A stretch of DNA of 64,000 nt, from positions 62,001-126,000 of the IMG/VR virus record IMGVR_UViG_3300027896_000001. One strand, 5' to 3'. This document shows, piece after piece, positions 42,194 to 50,215 of this stretch; position 1 is the first letter of the stretch; each line of letters begins with the position of its first letter. The translations under genes and the position numbers were made by a program. The DNA comes from a virus. Below the pieces are notes generated by a model. The model had not been told where the DNA came from and made no database searches. It saw only the letters and a list, made by a program, of their open reading frames with translations.

Positions 42194-43459
42194 TTACTTT
42201 TTTTCTGTGGCTTTCGCGCCAACTACTCCCGCTCCTGCGCCACCAGCGGCAAGGCCCGCGCCTATTGTCACTGGATGTTTCGCAAGTCCTTTAACGGCTT
42301 CCATGCGGTTGGGCCCCAGACTCTTGATCATTTCTTCATTCACCATCTGCCCTCTTCCCGTTCCTACTTTGTATTTCTGGTGGCCGCCCTTCATGAGCTT
42401 TGTAAGTCTTGCCGCCTCTGATTTTTCTGCAGAAGAGGAACCCATTACCGCTCTCCTCAAAAGTCCGCCGTAACCTTTAAAAGGATTTGCGCCGAGTTTT
42501 TCAAGCTCGTCGCGCATGGCTTCTTGGCGAATCATGTCATAAACACTGTCTGAAGACTCTTTCTCCATCAGTGCGCGTGCTCCCATGACTCCGCCTGCGC
42601 CAGCCCCTGCGCCGGCTGTCCCGTAAACAAGAGGATTTTTTGCAATGTTTTTGAGGTTCTCGCCGGCTGCTCCACGAAGACTCTTCCTCACCCACGACGG
42701 AATGGATTGATAAGCCTGTTCGCCTTTTCCGGTACGAATATTTTTTTTCACATCCTTGGAAAACCCTTTTCCAAGCTTTCCTTTCATCGGGCCGTATTTC
42801 GGAGCATGGAAAGAGGCTCCCATATTCCTGAAAAATTCTGCAGTCTCGTGCATGAGCCTGCTTGCAACATTGGCCTTTTTTGCACCGAACTTATCAAGAG
42901 CGGATTCTTTTTCCATCAATGCTGTACCGCCCGCGGCCCCGCCGGCGCCGATTCCAAGCGCGCCTGCGCCAATGGTAATTGGATTTTTCCCGAGTTCTTT
43001 GAGATGGGACATGCGCTGATGTTTGAAACCCTGTTCGACCCACTTGGGATAGAATTGGCCACCTTTCCTTGCGCTCACTATCTTTTTGATGGCCTCCTTA
43101 TCTGGACCTGAAAAAACGCCTTTTACGTGCGCGCCAAATTCCCCGACGGCCTTTGGCATTTTGAAACCGAGTTTTTCCAAAACAATACCAGCGGCATTGG
43201 ACAGATCTTCCTGAGTGATTTCAGCTGACTTTTCCACGTTTGCCTCCTGTAATCCGCGATCATAGAACTCGCGGGCGATTTGTTGGTTTTCTATTTCATT
43301 TTGTTCTGAGAATGCTTGAGTTAATGCGTTGGCGGCTTTTTTGGCTCCTACTCTTTTACCGGCTTTATATCCACCAAATCCAGCCCCACCTGCAGCAGCA
43401 GTTACGGCGAGTGTTTTTGCAACGGTTCCAAGAGTACCTCCTATTTTTTCTTGAGCCAT
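42194..43459 (-). CDS. Threefold-repeat Gly/Ala-rich membrane-like protein
   Basis: 421 residues with AAAGGAC upstream. An N-terminal Gly/Ala segment (VTAAAGGAGFGGYKAGKR) is followed by three degenerate modules of about 100 residues, each a basic helical part and then a Gly/Ala hydrophobic run: KNPITIGAGALGIGAGG, KNPLVYGTAGAGAGAGG and KHPVTIGAGLAAGGAG, the first two followed by ALMEKES. Such glycine-zipper segments can insert into membranes. Similar segments occur in the small proteins at 47-50 kb, so it may be an ejected inner virion protein, which is inference. Confidence 0.6.
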   Translation of the reverse strand: MAQEKIGGTLGTVAKTLAVTAAAGGAGFGGYKAGKRVGAKKAANALTQAFSEQNEIENQQIAREFYDRGLQEANVEKSAEITQEDLSNAAGIVLEKLGFKMPKAVGEFGAHVKGVFSGPDKEAIKKIVSARKGGQFYPKWVEQGFKHQRMSHLKELGKNPITIGAGALGIGAGGAAGGTALMEKESALDKFGAKKANVASRLMHETAEFFRNMGASFHAPKYGPMKGKLGKGFSKDVKKNIRTGKGEQAYQSIPSWVRKSLRGAAGENLKNIAKNPLVYGTAGAGAGAGGVMGARALMEKESSDSVYDMIRQEAMRDELEKLGANPFKGYGGLLRRAVMGSSSAEKSEAARLTKLMKGGHQKYKVGTGRGQMVNEEMIKSLGPNRMEAVKGLAKHPVTIGAGLAAGGAGAGVVGAKATEKK

Positions 43460-43621
43460 ATATTCCGTCCTTTGATTTTTTTTTGGTTATATGGTATACT
43501 TAATATGGATAATATATATCGTACATGAGTTTAGGCGCAAATACAACTAATGGTAGAAACCTTTTACTAATGCCTTTAAAAATATTATATATTTCATAAT
43601 ATAAAGATTGCAACATAAATT

Positions 43622-44668
43622 ATGAACAAGATTCCATTCAAAAGGTTCATCATAATCTTTTTGCTCTTCAATAAGAGTATACAATTCATTATTGAAAAAC
43701 TCAAGGATTTTGGATATTTCATTACTGAAAAAGAAGTGTCTGACGTTTTTGAGGAATTAAAAGCCATACTTCCTGCTTCATTATCAGAGCTTATAAAAAA
43801 TGGCGGAGTTTTTCTTACCACTGATGAATCCCATGTTGAAAAATTAAAATACTTCGGAATCTTTGAATTTTATGATTTCATTTTAAGAAGAGATTCCGAT
43901 AAAAATCCTCCCGAATATTTTAAATGGTGTAGTGATTGTCTTTGGATACATAGTTACAAGGATGTCATGTGCCTTATTAATATACTTCTTTTTAATAATG
44001 AAAACATTGAAGAAATTTCAAAGATCATTACATTTAAATATAAAAAGAAAATAGGTGTAGATACAATTAAAATGTATCAAGACATTTTTTGGGACACCAC
44101 AACGATATCCGCAAAGGATGCTTTATACTTCTGTCTTCCTTTCAGAAACAACGCTCTTGTGATAAGAAAAATGCGAAGCGGAGAATCTGAAATAATGATG
44201 CATGAAGAGTGTGATGATGGCTCAGATGTTCCTTTTATATTTCATGACAATGGATATATTAAGTGGAAAATAGGATATAAAGAAGTAGAAATCCCTGATG
44301 CAAAAGGATTTATAAATCAAGTTAAAAAAGACAGTTATTATAAATATTATGAAGCAATGAATATGACTCAGAGTGTTGATTCTGAACATGAAGAAGGAAC
44401 AAACGATAGATTCGGCGCATTCGACAGGACTCTTACAAGAAAGAAAAACGTAGAAGAACAAAGAGTTAAAATGGCCAAAAACTGGCTTGATATTTTTATG
44501 AAAGCAAATGAAGTTACTTCAGATGATGGCCGGCATTCTGCTGATGATTTCTTTGAAAAAATGCAACAATTGGAATTGGATTTTGAAACCCCGGAGGATG
44601 AAAAGATAGCAAAAATATCCGAAGTCCCTGAAGTATTAAAGGATATAAAAGCGGATATGTCTCAATGA
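43622..44668 (+). CDS. Possible terminase small subunit / terminase partner
   Basis: 348 residues overlapping the large terminase gene by four bases. The sequence is helical with HTH-like stretches (LKDFGYFITEKEVSDVFEEL, NIEEISKIITFKYKKKIGVDTIKMY) and an acidic C-terminus (EKMQQLELDFETPEDEKIAKI). Phage small terminase subunits are DNA-binding helical proteins directly upstream of the large subunit, but most are shorter, so this is a context-based guess. The start at 43622 has no strong binding site. Confidence 0.45.
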   Translation: MNKIPFKRFIIIFLLFNKSIQFIIEKLKDFGYFITEKEVSDVFEELKAILPASLSELIKNGGVFLTTDESHVEKLKYFGIFEFYDFILRRDSDKNPPEYFKWCSDCLWIHSYKDVMCLINILLFNNENIEEISKIITFKYKKKIGVDTIKMYQDIFWDTTTISAKDALYFCLPFRNNALVIRKMRSGESEIMMHEECDDGSDVPFIFHDNGYIKWKIGYKEVEIPDAKGFINQVKKDSYYKYYEAMNMTQSVDSEHEEGTNDRFGAFDRTLTRKKNVEEQRVKMAKNWLDIFMKANEVTSDDGRHSADDFFEKMQQLELDFETPEDEKIAKISEVPEVLKDIKADMSQ

Positions 44669-46305
44669 TTGTAACTCCTTCAATTTTTGCTACTAATATT
44701 TTTTGTCTTGATGGAGCGCCTTTAAAGCTTCCATTCAATTCAATGCGTCATCTTTTTCCAATTTACAATAGACCTTCCAGTGCTACTCTTTTACGATTTG
44801 CGCGACAAACTCACAAATCGACGACAGTGGCATTTAAAACAGCTCTTCCGTGTTTAAAATATGAAAACTACCATTCTCTTTATGTTGCGCCAACCGGCAA
44901 CCAGGTGTCAGTATTTTCTACTGATAAACTTGATAGCGCTATTAGAGGATCCGATGTAATTCGTGATAATTATACCAACACTCAAACAAAAGACCAGATT
45001 TTTTATAAAGAACTTTCCAATGGAAGCAAAATTTATTTAAGATCTGCTTTTCATTCCGCCGATGCAATTCGTGGTATATCAAGTGATCAGTGTTCCATTG
45101 ATGAGGTTCAGGATATTTGCAGTGACCATATTCCTGTCATAGAACAGTCTATGTCTCATAGTCTAGCAAAATGGGAGAACATGAAGGAAAGATTTCCAAA
45201 TCTTCCAATGCATTTGTTCAATAGCAGACTTTATGCAGGAACCCCAAAGACTATAGAAAATACAATGGAGCGTTATTGGGACAAATCAACTCAAAACGAA
45301 TGGATAATTAAATGCCAGAACCATGGATGTAAAAAATATAATTACATCGATGAGAATAATATTGGTTCAACTTGTTTAATATGTAGAAAATGCGGCAAAC
45401 CAATATTTTATGAAAATGGCCAATGGGTTTCAATGAATCCTTCTGGATTTATAGAAGGATATCGCCTTCCGCAAATTGTGTTGAAATGGATTAATAATAT
45501 AAACAATCCGCAGGCTTGGCAAATAAATGTAGTTAACACAAGACAAATTTATTCTGCAGAAAAATTTTTTAATGAAGTTTTGGCACTTGCTTACGCTGCT
45601 GCAAAACATCCAATAACAGTGTCAGAATTAATGGCGTGCTGTGATACATATGACATGGTTACCGAAGATACTCATGACGATAATAAGATGCTTCGAGGCG
45701 CAGAAATAGTTACTGCCGGTATAGATTGGGGAAAAGGAGATACAGCATCAGGAACATCTTATTCTGTTCTTACAATAGGAACATGGCATAAAGGAAAATT
45801 CAAAACTGTTTTTATGAAAAAATATATGGGAAGAATGTCAGACCCACTTGTTCAAGTAAAAGACATGTTAAGGATAATTTTAAAATTTGAAGTTAAATTA
45901 ACCATAGCAGATACAGGAGATGGACGAACATCAAACGCGATGATGGTTGAAACGCTTGGGCCTCAGAGATTTGCTGAATTATATGAACACGGAACAATAC
46001 GTCAAAAAATGAAGTGGGATAAAGAAAAAGGACATTATATAATTAATAGAACAAGAATCATTACAGATGTTATTATGGACATTAAACGCGCGAATGTTAA
46101 TTTTTTTAGTTATGATCAATTTAAGGAATTTCAATCGGATTTTACCGGTATTTATTCGGAATATAGTGAACGTACAAGAATGATGCGTTATGACCACAAT
46201 GTTCCAGATGACTGTTTTCACGCATGGATGTTTTCAAGAATAGCGGCAGGAATTTTAAGAGGAGAATATAATCGTTATTTATTTGGTGGAGTAAATGAAG
46301 ACTAA
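44665..46305 (+). CDS. terL: Terminase large subunit
   Basis: 546 residues. The ATPase domain has an unusual Walker A-like LRFARQTHKSTTVAF, then LYVAPTGNQVSVF and Walker B QCSIDEVQDI. A zinc ribbon insert CQNHGCKKY..CLICRKCGKP lies near 225-255. The C-terminal RNase H-like nuclease shows AGIDWGKGDTASG, LTIADTGDGRT and PDDCFHAWMFS, with the metal-binding aspartates. This protein packages DNA into the prohead and cuts it. Its start overlaps the upstream stop (ATGA). Confidence 0.88.
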   Translation: MIVTPSIFATNIFCLDGAPLKLPFNSMRHLFPIYNRPSSATLLRFARQTHKSTTVAFKTALPCLKYENYHSLYVAPTGNQVSVFSTDKLDSAIRGSDVIRDNYTNTQTKDQIFYKELSNGSKIYLRSAFHSADAIRGISSDQCSIDEVQDICSDHIPVIEQSMSHSLAKWENMKERFPNLPMHLFNSRLYAGTPKTIENTMERYWDKSTQNEWIIKCQNHGCKKYNYIDENNIGSTCLICRKCGKPIFYENGQWVSMNPSGFIEGYRLPQIVLKWINNINNPQAWQINVVNTRQIYSAEKFFNEVLALAYAAAKHPITVSELMACCDTYDMVTEDTHDDNKMLRGAEIVTAGIDWGKGDTASGTSYSVLTIGTWHKGKFKTVFMKKYMGRMSDPLVQVKDMLRIILKFEVKLTIADTGDGRTSNAMMVETLGPQRFAELYEHGTIRQKMKWDKEKGHYIINRTRIITDVIMDIKRANVNFFSYDQFKEFQSDFTGIYSEYSERTRMMRYDHNVPDDCFHAWMFSRIAAGILRGEYNRYLFGGVNED

Positions 46306-46316
46306 AGGAGGGATCA

Positions 46317-46532
46317 ATGCCATTTGAATCAAAATCACAAATGAAAGCCTGTTTTGCAAAGAAATCACGCGGAGAAGGAAAAGGGTGGAATTGCAAAGAA
46401 TGGGCGGAAGCAACTCCAAACCCCAAAGCGCTACCTGAACATGTTAAAAAAGCGGAACAAGAATTTATTGATTGTTTTTCAAAACTGGCTCAGTATCTTG
46501 TTCCAAAAATTACATCGCCGAAACAGGTTTAA
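46317..46532 (+). CDS. Small hypothetical phage protein
   Basis: 71 residues with AAAGGAGGG upstream. MPFESKSQMKACFAKKSRG..KEWAEATPNPKALPEHV matches a widespread short phage protein type with an N-terminal PF-x-S-x-x-Q motif and W-x-x-x-TP; its function is unknown. The last 23 bases overlap the converging 133-residue gene. Confidence 0.65.
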   Translation: MPFESKSQMKACFAKKSRGEGKGWNCKEWAEATPNPKALPEHVKKAEQEFIDCFSKLAQYLVPKITSPKQV

Positions 46533-46911
46533 TAAGCCCAGCTTCTTTAATATAAATTTCAGGATTGATTTGAAGAACTTGGTTCCCTTTAATAACTGAG
46601 TCCATTCCTTGATGTCTTAATGCGGCTAATGAAAGAATTTCCTTTACAGTATCATCGAATAATTTATCATATTGTTCAACGGATTTTTGATATTCAGCAA
46701 GATCGGTTCTTCGAAATTCATTAATGAGGTTGTTTTTAACCTGAACAAGAGCATCAAATGGAATACGTCCATTTGCCACAACTCGTTCAAATAATTTAGC
46801 CACGTATGCTTTGAAAATGTCTACCAGAAGCTCGTGGCGATCAAGTTTAGGGTCTGCATTAAAAATTGAATTTTTCAGTTCTTTTTGAAAATTGTACTCT
46901 GAATTTGACAT
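46510..46911 (-). CDS. Hypothetical helical protein
   Basis: 133 residues with AAGGGTGG upstream; helical throughout (FQKELKNSIFNADPKLDRH, VKNNLINEFRRTDLAEYQK). The only minus-strand gene between the terminase and capsid genes. A weak promoter-like motif (46994-47013) lies upstream on its strand. No family is recognised. Confidence 0.6.
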   Translation of the reverse strand: MSNSEYNFQKELKNSIFNADPKLDRHELLVDIFKAYVAKLFERVVANGRIPFDALVQVKNNLINEFRRTDLAEYQKSVEQYDKLFDDTVKEILSLAALRHQGMDSVIKGNQVLQINPEIYIKEAGLIKPVSAM

Positions 46912-47043
46912 GTTGCCACCCTTTCCATGTATGAGGTACGATTAAAATATACAACTTAAGATTCATTATTTCAACAGAATTTGTTGATAGTTTCAATATA
47001 TAATGTTATATTTTTCTTATAGACCACAACCTGTAGGGGCTTT

Positions 47044-47487
47044 ATGGAAAATCAAAATTCGAATATAATGGCGTTTCTTTATGTGATGGAAAAGGATGCG
47101 GGCTTTTTACAAGCGGCTTCAAGCCCAATCCTAAGATTCGCAAAAGGCGCTTTTACAAAAGCGCGTCCAACTGGAGAATGGAAATCAGGAACTTTTTCTG
47201 CAGGAAGAAATGTAAGAAAATTTGTAAAAAAACAAATTACCGATCCTGTCGCAAGCGCCTTCAAACGAAATCCTGAAAAAATGAAAGCCTACAATCAGGA
47301 AATAAAAACCTGGCAAAAAAATAAACCGAAAAAACCGTTAAGCCCCGCTGCGCAAAGAGGCAAAGATGTAGTAGGCAGTGTGCTTGAAACTGGCGCGATT
47401 GTGGGAGGAATAGGGGCGTTAGGCGCCGGCTATGGGATGGCGACAGCAAAACCGGACATATCTAACGTTATCGGAAACCAAGGATAA
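47044..47487 (+). CDS. Small Gly-rich membrane-like virion protein
   Basis: 147 residues. It starts MENQNSNIMAFLYVMEKDAG with the MEKDA signature, is basic in the middle, and ends with a Gly/Ala hydrophobic run (GAIVGGIGALGAGYGMATAKP). It is the first of seven short, overlapping plus-strand genes leading to the probable protease. It is likely an internal virion protein, by context. Confidence 0.55.
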   Translation: MENQNSNIMAFLYVMEKDAGFLQAASSPILRFAKGAFTKARPTGEWKSGTFSAGRNVRKFVKKQITDPVASAFKRNPEKMKAYNQEIKTWQKNKPKKPLSPAAQRGKDVVGSVLETGAIVGGIGALGAGYGMATAKPDISNVIGNQG

Positions 47488-48338
47488 TGTCAGAAATAAT
47501 TCAGAATATAAAAGAAATTGCACATAAAGTTTCCGAAGATTACTTGTTGTTCGGAAAGGATATGAACGAAGCCCTTATTTCTGCATATGAGGGTGGGGAA
47601 ATAGAAAATGAAGAAGTTTTAAAAAGGATTTGTGAACATGCAAATCAAAATGTTTATCTTGGTTTATTTAACGATCCGGCAACCAACAAGGCAAATATAG
47701 CCTTTAAAATAGCAGACTATAATTCCATCATCCCAATAATAAGGGAAAGTGAGAACGCCATGAATGCATTAAATACTCCTCCAGAAGATTTCAGGAAAAA
47801 ATTGTCGACTACTGTAGAGGCAGAGCCAGAAGAAGAAGGCGCCGAAGAGAGCGAGCCGGAAAACAAATTCGGATTGCAAAAGCAATCAGAACTTCAGACT
47901 GTCATTGAATATAGAAATGCAATCAAAAATCTTCTCGACAAAGTTGATATGATGAAGTGCGCAGAAGAAAAGGTCGCAGAGGAAGCGTTTAACAAGATGA
48001 ATAAGGACGCGAGAATCCTTGTAGCAAAAGGAGATTCTCTCGGAGATATATCAAAAATCGCGGTACGCTGTGTCAAAGAAAAGGGCGGAGATTTTGAAAA
48101 GATAGCGCAGGCGTACGATCTTATTCACAAAGACCTGACTGATAACGGGTTTTATGTGAATACCGAGTTTACAAAAATATCTTCAATGAAAATACGGTAT
48201 GATTCTGAAATCCTGAAACCGGTCAATGATTTTTCAATGGCGATTATGAAGATTGCAGGTTTTCAGGAAATGAGAATGAATCTCGCAAATACCGTTGCTG
48301 TTTTTGACAAGGAAATAAAAAAAGAACTTAAAAAATAA
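47487..48338 (+). CDS. Hypothetical helical virion-region protein
   Basis: 283 residues; starts at the stop of the previous gene after AAGGATA. Mainly helical, with an acidic linker (EAEPEEEGAEESEPENKFG) at 115-135 and repeats of the K-[IV]-A signature (EEKVAEEAF, DFEKIAQAY, ISKIAVRC, IMKIAGFQ). Possibly a scaffold-like or inner-body protein. No family is recognised. Confidence 0.6.
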   Translation: MSEIIQNIKEIAHKVSEDYLLFGKDMNEALISAYEGGEIENEEVLKRICEHANQNVYLGLFNDPATNKANIAFKIADYNSIIPIIRESENAMNALNTPPEDFRKKLSTTVEAEPEEEGAEESEPENKFGLQKQSELQTVIEYRNAIKNLLDKVDMMKCAEEKVAEEAFNKMNKDARILVAKGDSLGDISKIAVRCVKEKGGDFEKIAQAYDLIHKDLTDNGFYVNTEFTKISSMKIRYDSEILKPVNDFSMAIMKIAGFQEMRMNLANTVAVFDKEIKKELKK

Positions 48339-49063
48339 TGAACATTCCTACTGAAAATATTAAGGATAAATTAGACGACCTGCAGGCCGCTGAAAGAGTT
48401 TTTATATTGAAAAAAGTGGCACCGGCTCCGACTGAAAAAAAAGTTAACACTGATTTTAAAACAAGAGCATTATTGGCCGGATTAGCAGGCATACCTACTG
48501 GGGCCGCGGCGTTCGCATTGTCAAAACTTTTCCGTGCAGGTAAAATGGGAAATGTAATGGCTTTAGGAACTTTGGCGTCTGGAACGGCGGCTGGAGCGTT
48601 TATTCCTGATATTTATAATACAATGATTTTAAATCGACAAAACAAAATTAGTGATATTGAATTAAGAAAAAGATATAAATCGTATATTCAGCAACAACCG
48701 TCTTTCGATTATTTTACAAAAGAAGCTGCCAGAGGAAGAGGGCTTGCAAGAGGAGTCGGCAGTATAATTGGCGGTACAGCACGACTGGGAGGAAAAGTAG
48801 TCAGAACGACATTGGGAGCATTAAATCCATTTGTGCCTAAAAAAATGCCATTAGGAAAAAAAGTTTTTAGATATACTGTACAGGGCGCTGCTGCGGGAGG
48901 TGTGGGTTACGGGATGGTCAACGCCGGCCGCGCCATAACAAGGCCAGGTTCTCAAGGAGATTATAATACGCATTTAAGAAACAACCTTCTTGCTGGAAAC
49001 ATATCTCCAAATGAAATTTCTCCTATGGAACAACGAGGGGTTGCTGAACTGGGGACAAGATGA
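48338..49063 (+). CDS. Hypothetical protein with Gly/Ala membrane segments
   Basis: 241 residues, start overlapping the previous stop (TAATG). Two hydrophobic Gly/Ala stretches (TRALLAGLAGIPTGAAAFAL and VMALGTLASGTAAGAF) near 50-95 and a third (GAAAGGVGYGMVNAGR) near 185; the C-terminal half is basic. It is similar in style to the 421- and 147-residue proteins and probably of the same virion class. Confidence 0.55.
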   Translation: MNIPTENIKDKLDDLQAAERVFILKKVAPAPTEKKVNTDFKTRALLAGLAGIPTGAAAFALSKLFRAGKMGNVMALGTLASGTAAGAFIPDIYNTMILNRQNKISDIELRKRYKSYIQQQPSFDYFTKEAARGRGLARGVGSIIGGTARLGGKVVRTTLGALNPFVPKKMPLGKKVFRYTVQGAAAGGVGYGMVNAGRAITRPGSQGDYNTHLRNNLLAGNISPNEISPMEQRGVAELGTR

Positions 49064-49314
49064 AAATAAAATACTGGTTACCATTTTTCAGAAATGAACT
49101 TGAAAAAATAGCCATACCAATGATGCCTGTTCTTATGGGAGGCCTCACGGTAATGCAGACAAAAGGCGATATAACTGAAACAAGAAAACAAAACAAACTT
49201 GAACCATTAAGGCAGAAAGAGCAATCTTTACAAACACCAGGATCAAATCAGTATCAATTCGAAGGTGGAAAAAGAATTGACAATCAAGCAGCCACAGCTG
49301 CAAACTTATATTAA
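49060..49314 (+). CDS. Small virion-region protein
   Basis: 84 residues overlapping the previous stop (ATGA). It begins MKIKYWLPFFRNELEKIA, with the LEKIA signature, and ends in a polar Gln/Asn-rich tail. No family is recognised. Confidence 0.55.
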   Translation: MKIKYWLPFFRNELEKIAIPMMPVLMGGLTVMQTKGDITETRKQNKLEPLRQKEQSLQTPGSNQYQFEGGKRIDNQAATAANLY

Positions 49315-49325
49315 AGGGAGACACT

Positions 49326-49874
49326 ATGTCAAACGGAATAAAAGAAGCAGCAGACACTCTTTTAAAAAGTGGAAAAATCACGAAGGAAGAATATGATTCT
49401 CTTGATTTCGAAAAGGTGGCTGTAAAACTTAATTCACTTGAACGTTATGGAAAATTTGTAAAAACATTGTGGCCGATACCGGTTACTATAGGAGCAGGTG
49501 TTCTTGCTAAAGAACTCATTGTTGATCCAATAGTCGCTAATCAACAAATAAACGCTTCTTACAAATCACTTGCAGAAAAAACTCCGCAATTAGCCGGAGA
49601 AGATCAGGCAAAAATAAGAGACTATTTTGATGTTGTAAGAACATATTCTCCTCATTCAGCGGCAAATCCTCTTGTGGCTGGCGCGCTCGTTAATAAAATG
49701 ATTCAATTTGGCGGCGTCGATCATAAGTTGATACAGGATATCATAGCAATACAAGAAGGCAAATCAGCTCTCAATGTTCTTCCTCCTGTTATAACTGAAG
49801 GGGCGAAAACTCTTGCAAAAGCTTCGGGTGGAGGAGATAAAACAACATCTATAATTAATAAAATATATCCATAA
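49326..49874 (+). CDS. Hypothetical virion-region protein
   Basis: 182 residues with AAAGGGAG upstream. N-terminal helix (GIKEAADTLLKSGKITKEEY) with DFEKVAV, then a hydrophobic stretch (PIPVTIGAGVLAKELIVDP) and a helical domain to the end. Probably an internal or head-associated protein. No family is recognised. Confidence 0.6.
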   Translation: MSNGIKEAADTLLKSGKITKEEYDSLDFEKVAVKLNSLERYGKFVKTLWPIPVTIGAGVLAKELIVDPIVANQQINASYKSLAEKTPQLAGEDQAKIRDYFDVVRTYSPHSAANPLVAGALVNKMIQFGGVDHKLIQDIIAIQEGKSALNVLPPVITEGAKTLAKASGGGDKTTSIINKIYP

Positions 49875-49876
49875 TT

Positions 49877-50212
49877 ATGAATACAATAAAAACACTTCGA
49901 ATAGCAATGGAAAAAGACGCATCTCTTCCAGGAGATATGGCTAAGGGTGTTTATAATTTTGTAAAAAAACAAAACCCTTGGGTTGTATTAGGTGGAACGG
50001 CAGGGTTAATAGGAGCCGGCGCATTAGCGACATATGCGGCTAAAAAAGTTCTTCCTACATTTCTTATATGGGATCAAAGCCGAAAAAACGAAGCAATGGA
50101 TTACCAAACAATGCTATTAAGACAAATAGCTGATTCTGTAGAAAAGCCCGCGGCCTTACAGCCTCCAGGGACAGTTCCGGCGCAAAAATTACTGGTTGAA
50201 CCTTTAGAATAG
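49877..50212 (+). CDS. Small membrane-like virion protein
   Basis: 111 residues. MEKDASLPGDM near the start carries the signature, and PWVVLGGTAGLIGAGALATYAA is a clear hydrophobic Gly/Ala segment; the rest is helical with a Pro-rich end. It belongs with the neighbouring short membrane-like proteins. Confidence 0.55.
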   Translation: MNTIKTLRIAMEKDASLPGDMAKGVYNFVKKQNPWVVLGGTAGLIGAGALATYAAKKVLPTFLIWDQSRKNEAMDYQTMLLRQIADSVEKPAALQPPGTVPAQKLLVEPLE

Positions 50213-50215
50213 AAT

